64,000 bases of DNA from Macrosoma leucophasiata. Taxonomy: Eukaryota; Arthropoda; Insecta; Lepidoptera; Hedylidae. Below the pieces are notes generated by a model. The model ran no database searches. It was given only the letters and a program-made list of their open reading frames with translations, and was not told the origin of the DNA. The DNA lies in contig JAWQUS010000032.1 in assembly GCA_036365455.1 (NCBI GenBank), positions 15,880,001 to 15,944,000 on the forward strand, written 5' to 3'. Below, piece after piece: positions 42,950 through 53,639 of the stretch (the stretch's first letter is position 1; the number at the start of each line of letters is the position of its first letter). The translations under genes were made by a program, and so were the position numbers.

Positions 42950-43215
42950 TAAAATAAGCCTTTCTTGATCCCTCCTATTGTCACGTTGTATCACACTATC
43001 TGTGACCCCCCTAAAAATTTTACGTCACAAAAACTAAGACCCCCTAGAATAAGACATTTTTTTTATTAGTAATACTCTAACGAAATAATTATCTAAAATA
43101 TTTAAAGAGCTGCGAACGTCACGTTGCCGTGGACCTTCTTCCCACTGTCACATTTTGTCACACTCAGCGAGATACCGTGCCCCTTTGTATGCAAACGTAT
43201 TTTATGAACGGCTTA
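42950..43215. repeat. Remnant of the GGCCGTCCATAAA MITE
   Basis: GCGTCACGCTAAAATAAGCC, TATCTGTGACCCCCCTAAAA, GCGAACGTCACGTTGCCGTG and GTATTTTATGAACGGC follow the order of 59475-59999 without the S1 insertion. Confidence 0.65.
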
Positions 43216-43619
43216 TTACCAACTAAAATGGTTTCCAATCAACTTGAAGTTTTAATATAAAAATTGTTTTATTTCAATGACCTTAATACTAATAAATCTC
43301 TCGATTACCTTAATTTAAAGTGAGGTAAAACAAAATGGATATATTTCTAATGCTCCAATCACGAATTCACGATTGAACTGTACGACAACGGCCGTGAATT
43401 ATTTTTAATTGGTTATATTTTAAACAATGTTATCAGAAGGTCTAACTATACCTAGTTTATCGCATCTGCGCAGGTACCGACAACTTGCATATATATATTA
43501 TTATGTGTATTAGGTACTTGTATCGTCGCTGAATTGAAAAAACTTCCTTAATGTCGGAATGGGACTTAAATAGTTTTCCTTTTAAATTCGCTATAGGTAT
43601 GTATTATTACCATGTTTTT

Positions 43620-43915
43620 TTTTCATGATGACGATCTAAGGCGCTACAGCCCAGGCTGGGCCTTGGCCTGGTTAAGAATCTTCTTCCAGTCCGATATTGT
43701 TGGCACTTTCTCTCCAATTCCTTACCTTCCGCCCAGCGATCTCAGATCCTACTGACTCCTGCTCTACTTCGTCTGGCCATCTGAGTTTAGGTCTGGCTCG
43801 GTTTCTTCGTTCGCCCGGTTTACGAATCAGTAGACGTTTGGGTGCTCTGCGTTCGTCAATTCTCTCCACATGTCCTGCCCATTTTTTTTCATAAGTTCGT
43901 CCAAATACCACCGAT
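43620..43915 (-). pseudogene. RTE-like LINE C-terminal remnant, second family
   Basis: Minus-strand frame with KKWAGHVERIDERRAPKRLL and NRARPKLRWPDEVEQE, then NWRESANN, the equivalent C-terminal landmarks of another endonuclease-reverse transcriptase lineage. Ends with a short UTR and an A-rich tract (T at 43615-43624). Confidence 0.7.
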
Positions 43916-44371
43916 TAGCTGGCAAAGGGCGCTCCTCCTTTTGGTTGTAACAAAAATTTACACTTTAATTATATAATATTTCACAAATGGGTCCTTTAAT
44001 CGAAAATGGTCTTCTAAACCCTACAATATTTTTAACGACCTCCAACGATACCCCATACCCCTCACGATGGGATTTGCGTGAAAAACTTCACGTGTAGGGA
44101 AGGTGTACAAAAAAAAAAAATATTTTTAAAGATTTTACTGGACGAATTTCGCTGCATAGCTATTAAGGATATTTGTGCCAAATTACAGCTTTCTTCCTGG
44201 CGTGAAGATACATACATACATACAGCTTTCTAGTACTAAGAGTGTCCGACTATAGCTACGGAGGTGGACGTCCGTCCGTCGAGACACTATGAGGGTTACT
44301 TGTAGGCTACGGAACCCTGAAAAAGTATAGTAAACGAAGTTCCTAATGACATTTTCGCATCCACTACTCCA

Positions 44372-44640
44372 TTCATCATCATATCGGCCGAAAGATGTGT
44401 ACTGCTGTACCCATGCCTCCCCATAAGGGGGATATGTCATAATCGCCACGCTTGGCATACGGACTGGCGATCGCAGTGGCGGTAGTTTTATCGCAACGCT
44501 GCTGCCCATCTTGCGTTATTGCACTTACTACCGCCCCAATAGAATGGTTTGGCCATTGTTCGATGACTGAGTGCACTAGTGGAAGAATTCTCTTCCAGTG
44601 AAAAAAATCCGCTAGTGGGCGGTGGGGTCGCCACGTCCCA
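44372..44640 (-). repeat. S5 element, minus strand
   Basis: On the minus strand GGGACGTGGCGACCCCACCG, GAAGAGAATTCTTCCACTAG, GGGGCGGTAGTAAGTGCAAT and CATCTTTCGGCCGATATGAT; same order as 31612-31872. Confidence 0.55.
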
Positions 44641-45062
44641 CTACAACGTTACAAAACAATAACCACGACAGGATGATCTTGGTCACAAGGGCATTTCATT
44701 CACACAATTGGCGCCTTCCTGTCTTCCCCCTGTTTCCTGTGCACCGTGATGTTTATACTCTATTGCTTAGCCATTATAGACCATAATCCCTTGTCGTTTT
44801 TTTGTATGCGTTAAATCACTACTCGGATGCTATGCATTGATTTGACAAAAGGACGTGTCCAATATTGGGCCCAAAATTGTATGTGGGATTAACACCCATA
44901 TACTAAGACGTTACTTGAAACATTGGTTGACTCACACTCAGCTTAAGATACATTACGAGGACGCCTCGAAATCCACATTCTGTTGTATTTTAACAGTAGC
45001 TCATGGGTACGGATTATCATATAGATAGTTTACAAAGTCTTAAAAATCCATTTTTATATAAA

Positions 45063-45292
45063 AATATGGTATTTAATTATATTTCCAGACAGTTCCGACA
45101 CGAAAAACTTATTGAACGCAAGAATATGGCGTACCTAAATGTAACGAAACTTCGAGGTAGGTCGTGAGGTACCTTGGAGTTTGATAATTGCTTTCTTACC
45201 TCAAACGGAGGCAGAATGTCGAGTTGACGTTATAAGTTACAACTAAGAATACCAATTCCATTGAGTGAGGTTGAGTTAAGGTCGAGATTACG
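45063..45292 (-). repeat. Dispersed 230-bp repeat, copy 2
   Basis: ATTTAATTATATTTCCAGAC to AAGGTCGAGATTACG, inverse of 5247-5475. A hAT-type MITE follows immediately. Confidence 0.65.
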
Positions 45293-45300
45293 ACCTAGAA

Positions 45301-45484
45301 CAGTGATTCCCAAAGTGGTCCATATAGACCCCTGGGGTCCATGGGACTCGATGGGGGTCTACGTAGGGAGGTAGGTTTAGAAATATGGGAATGTGATATA
45401 AATGTAGTAAGGAGGGGGGGGGGTCCACGGAAACCAGAAAAAAATTGAAAGGCTCTACAAGAAAAAATAGTTTGGGAACCACTG
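45301..45484. mobile_element. hAT-type MITE, 184 bp, 8-bp target duplication
   Basis: Flanked by ACCTAGAA at 45293-45300 and 45485-45492; ends CAGTGATTCCCAAAGTGG and (reversed) CAGTGGTTCCCAAACTA. It sits at the end of the dispersed repeat at 45063-45292. Confidence 0.9.
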
Positions 45485-45593
45485 ACCTAGAATATGGGTG
45501 TTAGCATCTCTTACTTGGTTAGAGCAGTAGCTTTATTGAATTTGCCATTTCTTTGTCGATTAATCAAATAAAATCGATTTTAAAATATCAGTA

Positions 45594-45678
45594 TTTTTTA
45601 ATGTAATTAAGGTGGCAAACATGCAAGCAGTTCACATTGTTGTTAAATGATGACTGCAGCCTATAACATAAAGACCAG
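45594..45678 (-). repeat. S1 family, 3' fragment
   Basis: TTTTTTAATGTAATTAAGGTGG-type start, then CAGTTCACATTGTTGTTAAA and AAAGACC; the rest is missing and S4 follows. Confidence 0.6.
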
Positions 45679-45689
45679 TTAAGGACAAT

Positions 45690-45985
45690 AAAGGTCAAGA
45701 GAGGGCGAGGTCGGGTGTGTGGGTGACCGCTAGTGGCAAATTAAAATGTGCGTTGCCGTGCTTCGGAGGGCACGATAAGCCGTTTCTATCGATAGGTAGC
45801 GATAGCAGTCGTTAAACATTGTCGGAGGCCTTATGGGCGGTTTGAAAACCTCCGACAGCGGGTTGGCCCGTAACCCGTATCTCCACCAACCCGCATTGGA
45901 GCAGCGTGGTGGAGTAAGCTCCAGGCCTCCCCTCAAAAAGGGGAGAGACGTATAATGGGTTGCTGTTATTATTATTATTATAACT
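45690..45985 (+). mobile_element. S4 SINE, near full length
   Basis: GGGCGAGGTCGGGTGTGTGG then GTGACCGCTAGTGGCAAATT shows the 5S-like part, CGTGCTTCGGAGGGCACGAT follows, and it ends GGGTTGCTG(TTA)n. Confidence 0.75.
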
Positions 45986-46124
45986 GAACTTTAATTTACC
46001 TATTAACATACGCTCTTAAACTGTGATAATATCTACTATTTGAAATTTAGCAGAAAAAAATATCTTTATTTCTACTTTATTTTTAAACACCATTGTCATG
46101 GTAGAATATTATAATCTGCTTAAG

Positions 46125-46181
46125 CTTTACTCTCACCATCTGTACAAAACTATGTAATATTATCGTAAATAAATAAATAAT
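46125..46181 (+). repeat. LINE 3' end, target of an S2 insertion
   Basis: TTTACTCTCACCATCTGTAC and AACTATGTAATATTATCG followed by (TAAA)n, plus-strand counterpart of 14405-14470. S2 inserted in the TAAA run. Confidence 0.45.
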
Positions 46182-46478
46182 ATTTTATTTTAAAGAAAAA
46201 TGGAAAGAAAAATTTGACTTCAGGCGAGGCTCGAACTCGCGACCTACTGGGAATCTAGTCCAGCCGCTCTTCCAATTGAGCTACTGAAGCCCTGCCCGAT
46301 TTGTCAAATCTTTCCTTCACATCTATTGCATTGCTTTATGGTAGCAGTAGCGCCATCTATTACCAACTATGCTAGTTAGGCAAAAAAAAAGGCCTGAAGT
46401 CAAATTTTTCTTTCCATTTTTCTTTAAAATAAAATATATTTCACAAGCATGTGTTAATGCGAAATAATATCAAACAAT
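46182..46478 (-). mobile_element. S2 SINE with 44-bp terminal inversion, 12-bp target duplication
   Basis: Flanked by TAAATAAATAAT at 46170-46181 and 46479-46490. It has a minus-strand tRNA-like head (A-box TAGCTCAATTGGAAGAGC, B-box GAGTTCGAGCCTC). Its 3' 44 bp (46182-46225) recur as a perfect reverse complement at 46392-46435, so the 5' end of the insertion is an inverted copy of the 3' end, joined at an A9 run. Confidence 0.85.
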
Positions 46479-46931
46479 TAAATAAATAATAATTTTCCTG
46501 ATGGTAGAGTTATGCCATATATATATATGCCTGTGCATTATATTTATTTGTTCAGTAACTATTTTTTTATCTAATTAATTTTTTGGGACTTTTATAATTA
46601 AATACATGTCAGTCCCATCGTAAACACACATATCTGGATTACAATTAAGTAGGTATAACAATTATTATTACACATTGATGCAGTCACTTATACTGACGGA
46701 CATGATGGAACATCAGTAACGTTGAATATGTTAGCAACATTGCATGTTGTTTCGATGTAAGGGTTCCGTAATGAATTGATGTTGCATAATACTTTTGGTT
46801 GGTTTGGATGGTTTCACATATTTTTATGTTACAAATTATATCGGTAATATTGTAAAATATGATGTCATAAAACCGTAATTTATGTATGAAATAATAATTT
46901 ACTTACAGATCGTCAAAATTTGGTCGACTAA

Positions 46932-47067
46932 TGGCCGAATACTCAAACGTCACTCAATTTTAAGCAACGCTCAAATGTGCGCTATCTCTATCGTTTCAAC
47001 GTGTTTTATAAAGACAGAAGACTTTTAAGACCCACTTAGATTTAAGTGACGTTTGAGTATTTGGCCG
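46932..47067. mobile_element. Small MITE, ~136 bp, 22-bp inverted termini
   Basis: GGCCGAATACTCAAACGTCA at the left and, reversed, GGCCAAATACTCAAACGTCA at the right, both followed by CT. No clear target duplication. Confidence 0.65.
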
Positions 47068-47175
47068 TATTACTTGCAAACTTGTAAAGCCAACTTAAGT
47101 GTGATAGTTTTCCTTTTAATTTCGTTATATGTAGCTACTATTGCCGTAACGTTTGAATTTCTAACAACAACCGTT
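47068..47175 (+). repeat. Short dispersed repeat
   Basis: GCAAACTTGTAAAGCCAACT, TTTCGTTATATGTAGCTACT and GTAACGTTTGAATTTCTAAC also occur at 55810-55905 (+) and reversed at 49340-49443. Three copies, no coding. Confidence 0.6.
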
Positions 47176-47242
47176 TAGTTGGTAGAGGGGGAGGGACACT
47201 TGACTCTAACGAAAATTGGCAATTTAAAGCTTATTTTTTTAA

Positions 47243-47532
47243 TTTTTTTTTTTATGTAATAAAAGTGGCAAACAAGCAAGCAGTTCACATTGATGTTAAG
47301 TGATGACTGCAGCCTATAGACAACCACACAATGACCAGAGGTCAAAATGCAGATGCGCTGCCACTCTTGAGACATTAGGTGTTATGCCTCTGTGCCGGAA
47401 ATTACAGGGCCGTACATTACCACCTGACCGGAACACGATAGTGATGAACACTACCATTTAGCGGCAAGTATATTAGGTAATGCGGTGGTGCCTACGCCCG
47501 CGAGCTCCGTCACTGGAGCTCTACCACCAGTA
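47243..47532 (-). mobile_element. S1 family, type A, full length
   Basis: T-run at 47243-47253 to GAGCTCTACCACCAGTAA. Confidence 0.85.
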
Positions 47533-47719
47533 ATAAGTCACGAACAGTTAACTAAATCGAAAAATGATGTTTGCACACCCCTTATATTTTTGAAAGACCT
47601 ATCCAACGACTCGATCGCACGATCGCACTATGTAGAAAACGAAAAATGTAAAAAAATATATCCACGCGTTACATGTAGGTAAGGTACACTTAATATTTTT
47701 TATTTCATGTTTTTATTCT

Positions 47720-47835
47720 ACCAATTTGTCGTCTCTAGTACCAATAGTTTTTGCGCTAAACCGCAGTCGGACAGACAGACAGACAGACAGACGGACATGG
47801 CGAAACTAAAAGGGTTACTTGTTTACAACGGAACC
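47720..47835 (+). repeat. Dispersed element with (GACA)n
   Basis: CTCTAGTACCAATAGTTTTT, CGGACAGACAGACAGACAGA and GGACATGGCGAAACTAAAAG; inverse of 53690-53765. Confidence 0.45.
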
Positions 47836-48179
47836 TTAAAAACGCTTGCTTTACTTAGTAATAAACTCGATTGCTTTAAAAGTGACACAACGTATTTTTT
47901 TCATAATATTTACACGTTATCATTTTTTTTTAATAAAACCTTTTTCGGCAACACTCTTTCCTCACTCTTTCCTCACGGTTTCCTCTGACCATATTAACAA
48001 TGTACTTAATCGATACTTTCCGGTGAAAGGAGAAAGAACGACATTTACACATTTGAGCACATTTCACAAAAAAAAAAATGTTAAGGCGAGTCGGGTCACT
48101 CACAATGAAGAGTTCCGTTTTTCTGAGAGTATATTTTAAGTCAATCAATGTCATATCTGCTGAAAGATATATTAGATAC

Positions 48180-48265
48180 TAGCTGTTCTCACGACTTCGT
48201 CCGCGGAGATACTGAACAATAATTTTGTTGAATACTACGAGGATAAAGTCGCGGGCACAGCTAGT
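48180..48265. repeat. Helitron-like end pair
   Basis: CTAGCTGTTCTCACGACTTC and, in the opposite sense, GTCGCGGGCACAGCTAG resemble the 3' end of 53426-53593 at both sides, like two inverted ends of a deleted element. Confidence 0.4.
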
Positions 48266-48454
48266 CTAAATTAAATAGATACGGTCATGTGAACCGCATT
48301 CAATTCTGTTTAAAAGTTTTGAAGCAGTGCTTGAAGTAAATTTTCAATTGATCATAACTTATTGCTCATAACTCAACGGATTTGACAAACAGACAAAAAA
48401 TCAAAAATTACATGTTTTGTTTCTGTTACTCTTCTTTAATGAAGCAGATGAAGC

Positions 48455-48815
48455 GCGCATGGCCCAGGGGCTGGTGTAGATCGTAAGCGATCTACTCGGT
48501 TAAGCACTATGGGCGCGGTCGGGTAGTGTGATGGGTGACCGCTAGTGGCAAATTAAATGCGCGTTTCCGTGCTTCGGAGGGCACGATAAGCCGTCGGTCC
48601 TGGTTGCTATCTATAGATAGCAGTCGTTAAACCTTGTTGGAGGCCTTATAGGCGGTTTGAAAACATCCGACAGCGGGTTGGCCACTAACCCATATCTCCA
48701 CCAATCCGCATTGGAGCAGCATGGTGGAGTAAGCTCCAGGCCTTCCCCCAAAAAAGGGAGAGACTCGTGCCCAGCAGTGGGACGTATAATGGGTTGCCAT
48801 TATCATTATACTGTA
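48455..48815 (+). mobile_element. S4 SINE with 5S rRNA-like head
   Basis: After GCATGGCCCAGGGGCTGGTG, the head reads CGGTTAAGCACTATGGGCGC then GGTCGGGTAGTGTGATGGGT and GACCGC, in the order of the 5S rRNA internal control region (AAGC...GGGCGCGGT...GATGGG.GACCGC). The body contains GGGTTGGCCACTAACCC and TGGAGTAAGCTCCAGGCC; it ends GGACGTATAATGGGTTGCCA and (TTA)-type repeats. A pol III-type retroelement; SINE3 is the known class of 5S-derived SINEs. Confidence 0.72.
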
Positions 48816-48897
48816 TAATGATTGAAAAATCCAGGTCATTATGATCGGTGACGTGATGATATTGATGATCTATTTTTTTAAATTACCAGTTAAAAAA

Positions 48898-49051
48898 ATC
48901 ATCAATCGCACCAAGAAATCAATTTCTAGGTTTCTTGGTGCGCTTATTACGAAAGTGGCACCATTTTTCAGATCCAAGATGGCGGACACAATATTTTTTT
49001 CGAATTGTGATATGGGTGTCAATTTCGAGGTTCCTTGGGGTGCTGATTGAT
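48898..49051. mobile_element. Small inverted-repeat element, copy 1
   Basis: Ends TCATCAATCGCACCAAGAAA and (reversed) TCATCAATCAGCACCCCAAG. Inside is a hairpin GCACCAAGAAA/TTTCTTGGTGC and CCAAGATGGCGGACAC. Nearly identical to 50107-50262. Confidence 0.65.
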
Positions 49052-49339
49052 GATCTACGTTTCCATGCCAGTAACGCTATTGCGTATTTCCGGAAAATCC
49101 ACTTCGTAATTAATTACGCGTAGATAGGTAGATAATTGAGTATTTCCGGTTATAAAACTTATTATAAATGTATTATATGAACACTATCTTTTAATCATCG
49201 CAACTGTAATTATTAATGTTAAAACTGTTTGTGGTGGTGCTCGGTTTGTTTCACAATTGCAATCCAATCTCAAGAAATATCCAATTTTTTTCTTTATGCG
49301 ACTGTGGCGAAGTCCAGTGCCCGCCCCCCGTACCAACTA

Positions 49340-49443
49340 AATGGTTGTTGTAAGAAATTCAAACGTTGCGGCAATAGTAGCTATAATGTATAATGAAATT
49401 AAAAGGAAAACAATCACACTTAAGTTGGCTTTACAAGTTTGCG
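49340..49443 (-). repeat. Short dispersed repeat, minus copy
   Basis: TTGTTGTAAGAAATTCAAAC to GGCTTTACAAGTTTGCGA, inverse of 47075-47175. Confidence 0.6.
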
Positions 49444-50106
49444 AGAAATGATCGACCAAATGAATTTTGATCGAAAATTTCGAATAACTCCATAGAAAAT
49501 ATTTATTTATTTTTTCGTTATATCTCTTACTCTGTAACTACGGAAGCTTACACTGCGCGGTTTTATTTCTTAATTTTTGTTCTATTACCATGACGTCCCG
49601 AAATTTTCACGTCAACGGGAATTATGCGCGTATGAAGTGGTGGGCAAAAGCCATAGATTAAACTATAATAAAAAGAACATAGGTTCCTATTATAATTTTC
49701 AAATAAAATGTCGCAAAGATATTTATACTAACATCCTACAAATAGATAGATGAATGGAAAGACATACTCATATTATATTGAAGACTCTTATGTACGTTAA
49801 CCGCATTCGCATAGAAACCGCAATGTTGCGGTTAAATATTAATATACTAATATGTACATATCAATGATATGATAAAGTTATGTTACAAGCCTTGTTCCAT
49901 ATATAGGAGTATGAACCCCAATAACATCATAGCGATAAAATCTTCTCTATACATAAAAATAAAATTATCTTTGTTAGTCTCTCTGAATCACTTGAGGCGT
50001 ACCGATTTAGCCAATTTAAGCTTTGAAACATTCGTAAAAATCCAATGAAGGTTTTAAAATAATAAAATACGCTTACAATCACAAATTTTTAACAAATTAC
50101 CAGTAA
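49444..50106. other. No feature seen
   Basis: AT-rich, without repeats shared elsewhere in the window. Confidence 0.4.
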
Positions 50107-50262
50107 AAAAATCATCAATCGCACCAAGAAATCAATTTCTAGGTTTCTTGGTGCGCTTATTACGAAAGTGACACCATTTTTCAGATCCAAGATGGCGGAC
50201 ACAATATTTTTTTCGAATTGTGATATGGGTGTCAATTTCGAGGTTCCTTGGGGTGCTGATTG
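50107..50262. mobile_element. Small inverted-repeat element, copy 2
   Basis: About 160 bp nearly identical to copy 1 at 48898, including about 10 bp of left flank (TACCAGT, A-run). The right end stops at GCTGATTG and joins the RTE-like remnant at 50263. Confidence 0.65.
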
Positions 50263-50545
50263 CAAAACTGAGGAGATCCGCATGAGAACCAGTTACCGAC
50301 ATAGCTCACCGAATAGCGAGACTCAAGTGACAGTGGCCAGGGCTCGAAGAACAGACGGCCGTTGGAGCAGAGCAGTTCTTGAGTGGCGACCGCGTACTAG
50401 AAAACGAAACGAAGGCCCCCACAAGATGAACCGATGAAGGTCGCGGGCAATCGCTGGATGAGGGTGGCTCAGAGTCGTTCGTTGTGGCATTCTTTGGGGG
50501 AGGCCTTTGTTCAAAAGTGGACGTCTTTTGGCTGAAATGATGATG
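50263..50545 (+). pseudogene. RTE-like LINE C-terminal remnant
   Basis: Reads IRMRTSYRHSSPNSE, ARRTDGRWSRAVLEWRPRT and, after stops, sequence ending GGCTGAAATGATGATGATGA, the typical tail of the family at 38330. It begins exactly at the end of the small inverted-repeat element at 50107-50262. Confidence 0.65.
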
Positions 50546-50576
50546 ATGAACTTGACACGTCATAAGTTATGTTTTA

Positions 50577-50975
50577 ATATACAATGTGTTCCAGGGATAA
50601 GTGACCGCCCGGCGTTTTTCGAATATTTGTACAAAATTAAGGATTTTTAGGAGTGAAAAAGACAAAAAAAGGTTTATTTTCTATGAATTTTAATTTCTTT
50701 TTTTTTAATAAATATTTTATTACATTTTAGCTATGTTTGATCCTTTAATTTGATAAACTATGATGTCAGCTAGTCAAGAAACAAAAAGAATGAAGAAAGA
50801 TGTAAAAGCTTAGGAAATATCGTAAAAAAACTGCAGCACGTCCATGTATTGAACATTTTAGAAAATCGATAAAAAAAAATCAAAACCCGTAAGTAATATA
50901 TAAGAGTATCTTTAATTTTGTACAAATATTCGAAAAACACCGGGCGGTCTCTTATCCGTCGGACACATTGTATAT
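50577..50975. mobile_element. MITE with ~62-bp terminal inverted repeats
   Basis: Left ATATACAATGTGTTCCAGGG and right (reversed) ATATACAATGTGTCCGACGG; arms continue through GACCGCCCGG and GTTTTTCGAATATTTGTACA to AAATTAA. AT-rich centre with no frame. TATA-type ends suggest a TA target. Confidence 0.75.
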
Positions 50976-51635
50976 TTTTAATTTTTTTATTAGGGTAATA
51001 TAATTTCTATCTTTGTTTCACAAAATCATTTTACGAGTACCTATCGAAGTCACAGCCATTTATAGATTGAACGGCAAAAAGCTCATGTTTTAACACGGAC
51101 TAACGCACCATGCATTAGAATTCTTTGAATATATTTTCTTCGAACCAATCTGCATAGATTTCAACGTTACATAACTGCAAATAATAACTGTTCATGTTGT
51201 GCCTAGTTCCGATAAAATATTGAATTACGTGAGCGCGGCCATTTTGATCATTCAAATGTCATTTGTGAAAGCGAGCGTTTTTGCTATTTGCAAAAAAATT
51301 GCTAAGTTAGCTAATGTTTTCAACTCATATTTATGCTTATTTCACCGCATTTGTAGATAAAGAGAGGTTTATCCCGATAAAATGTATGTAAATCATTTGA
51401 CTAAATGTTTATTTTTATGAGTAAAGATAGTTTGCCGTGTGTAGTATACACACATGGTTAAGTACCTACTTAGATTTAAATATAGATTAAGATGATGATA
51501 TCGATGATATAATTATGTAACATGGCAACGTTGTTGACTGTCACTTATAAATAAATACTCAACTGGAAAATATGTTATTATTTTATAACATTATTTAAAT
51601 GCCTTACACAACACCGTGATAAGTAGGTAGGTAGG
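50976..51635. other. No feature seen
   Basis: AT-rich and repeat-free as far as I can see; possible intron or intergenic DNA. Confidence 0.4.
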
Positions 51636-51883
51636 TTTTACTGGTGGTAGAGCTCCAGTGACTGGTAGTGGTAGTGTTCATCACTATCGTGTTCCGGTCA
51701 GGTGGTAATGTACGGCCCTGTAATTTCCGGCACAGAGGCATAACACCTAATTTCTCAAGAGTGGCAGCGCATCTGCATTTTGACCTCTGGTCATTGTGTG
51801 GTTGTCTATAGGCTGCAGTCATCACTTAACATCAATGTGAACTGCATGCTTGTTTGCCACTTTTATTACATTAAAAAAAAAAA
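51636..51883 (+). mobile_element. S1 family, type A, with internal deletion
   Basis: TTTTACTGGTGGTAGAGCTC, then about 50 bp are missing before GGTAGTGTTCATCACTATCG; ends ACATTAAAAAAAAAAA. Confidence 0.8.
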
Positions 51884-52540
51884 TTGACTACCTAAAGACC
51901 AAATACCCTAATACCAAAAATTATCCTTAATATTCTACCGCGTAAAATTTTTACCAAAACGGAATGTTATGCATTTTGCATTTTTATAAAAAAAAACTTT
52001 TTTGAGAAATAAATTTAATTAGATAAGATACTAATAAATACAGCATATCGTTTAAAAAGCAGATAGCTTTTTATACGAATTTAAATGAAACGGGTTAAAA
52101 AATTTTAACCTGTTTCATTTATATTTCATGGATCGTGTCCAAAATCCAATAAACAATCGTGACTGTATGCAATTAAACATAACATAATCACAGGATAAAC
52201 TCTGAGACTCTGACATTACATATTTATTTCACATCCTAAAACAAATTACAAATAGCCACCATATTAAAAAACGGAACGTGCAGGAATCTGTCATTTCACC
52301 ACGACACATTTTTGCATAATATGTTCTTCAATTACCGATACCGCTTTCCAATACCGGATGCGGAATTACTGAGTTGGTAATTTTATGTTCAAATGATGTA
52401 ACTTATTATATTAATAAGCTACGTTATTTGTGATGTGTAATTTAATAAATATCGATCCAATATATACGTAATTTACGAGGTAAAGCACTTAGGTTAGGAT
52501 CTTAGGCTAGGAGTTTTATTTTTTTTAATCTAAATTTATT
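51884..52540. other. No gene; one short palindrome
   Basis: AAATGAAACGGGTTAAAA and its near-exact inverse at 52083-52121 form an 18-bp stem; otherwise plain AT-rich DNA. Confidence 0.4.
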
Positions 52541-52547
52541 TGGAGGC

Positions 52548-52590
52548 ATTAGTCCTCAAGTAACAATGTGAAAGTTACTTGAGGACTAAT
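52548..52590. other. Perfect 17-bp hairpin
   Basis: ATTAGTCCTCAAGTAAC and its exact reverse complement around the 9-base loop AATGTGAAA; with one bulge, four more outer pairs (GAGG/CCTC). Too short a loop for a normal miRNA precursor; may be a transposon footprint. Confidence 0.5.
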
Positions 52591-52640
52591 CCTCATTTTA
52601 CAGAATTCAATTTACCACACTTTTCACTTTTTTTATCGCA

Positions 52641-52745
52641 GGACGCTGCTGCCCATCTTGCGTTATTGCACTTACCACCGCCCCATTGGAATGGTTTGAC
52701 TACCATTGTTCGGTTTACTTCCAGTAGAAAAAAAATCCGCAACAT
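52641..52745 (-). repeat. S5 element, internal fragment
   Basis: GACGCTGCTGCCCATCTTGC, GTTATTGCACTTACCACCGC and ATTGTTCGGTTTACTTCCAG are the minus-strand middle of S5. Confidence 0.5.
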
Positions 52746-52771
52746 AAACATTAACAAATTTAACAAATTCT

Positions 52772-53206
52772 AAAGAAAATGAGAAGAAATATTTGACTTC
52801 AGGCGAGATTCGAACTCGCGGCCACTGGGAATCTAGTCCAGCCGCTCTTCCAACTGAGCTACCGAAGTCCTGTCCGATTTATCAAATCTTTCCTTCACAT
52901 TTATTTCATTGCCTTATGGTGGCAGTAGCGCCATCTTTTGCCACACAATGCTAATTAGGCAATCGATATTTTAATTCGATAATTTAATAACTTTGCAGTT
53001 TATTAAATATCGTAAAGAACTCGCTTTTACCCTTAATAATTGTTTTTATATTATTTCGCATCAACACATGCTTCCTGGGAAATATATTTTTAAAGAATAA
53101 TGGAAAGAAAAATTTGAATTCAGGCGAGACTCGTTTTTTCTTAGCATTTTTCTTTAAAATTATATTTCACAAGCATGTGTTTAATGCGAAATAATATAAA
53201 AATCAA
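52772..53206 (-). mobile_element. S2 SINE, tandem plus inverted copy, 12-bp target duplication
   Basis: Flanked by TTAACAAATTCT at 52760-52771 and 53207-53218. From the minus 3' end it holds a full tRNA-like unit, then at 53085-53130 the tail and B-box part of a second unit in the same orientation (TTCAGGCGAGACTCG), then from about 53132 a tail segment in the opposite orientation. This shows both head-to-tail dimerisation and 5' inversion. Confidence 0.8.
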
Positions 53207-53425
53207 TTAACAAATTCTGCTGAATCTGGTCATCCTTTGTGGCTTACCTCATAGATATTTTACAAATTAAAACAGAACTTGTCGTTGGTAAGTAGGTACA
53301 AAATTATTCGTACCTAGTGTCGGGACGCTTGGCGTGGGAACTGAATACAATATTGACCCAGAAAAAGTCGCTACTCGTGTTGTTACAGTGCGAACGACGG
53401 AACATGACTGCTTATTTATTTTTAA

Positions 53426-53593
53426 CTAGCTGTTGCCCGCGGCTTCGCCCATGTGGATGTCGTTTTATATATAACTAAGCCTATGTTCTTTCTCAAAGTC
53501 AGCTCTACCTCTATACCAAATTTAATTAAAATCGTTTCAGTCGTTTGGACTTGAAAAGGTTACTTTCGCATTTATAATATTATAATATATAGA
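53426..53593 (-). mobile_element. Helitron-like non-autonomous element
   Basis: Minus strand starts TCTATATATTATAATATT and ends GGCGAAGCCGCGGGCAACAG then CTAG|T, with a small GC hairpin before the end. Confidence 0.5.
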
Positions 53594-53639
53594 AGGGATT
53601 AGCTGATCCGGCAAACTTCGTACCGCGTTGGGAGATTTT

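Noticed and set aside
47768..47795. CRISPR-like or satellite array
   Set aside because: It is a simple (GACA)n run inside a dispersed repeat; no CRISPR is expected in an animal genome and no spaced repeats are seen.
48475..48545. Functional 5S rRNA gene
   Set aside because: Only the internal control region resembles 5S; the rest differs and the block recurs inside a SINE.
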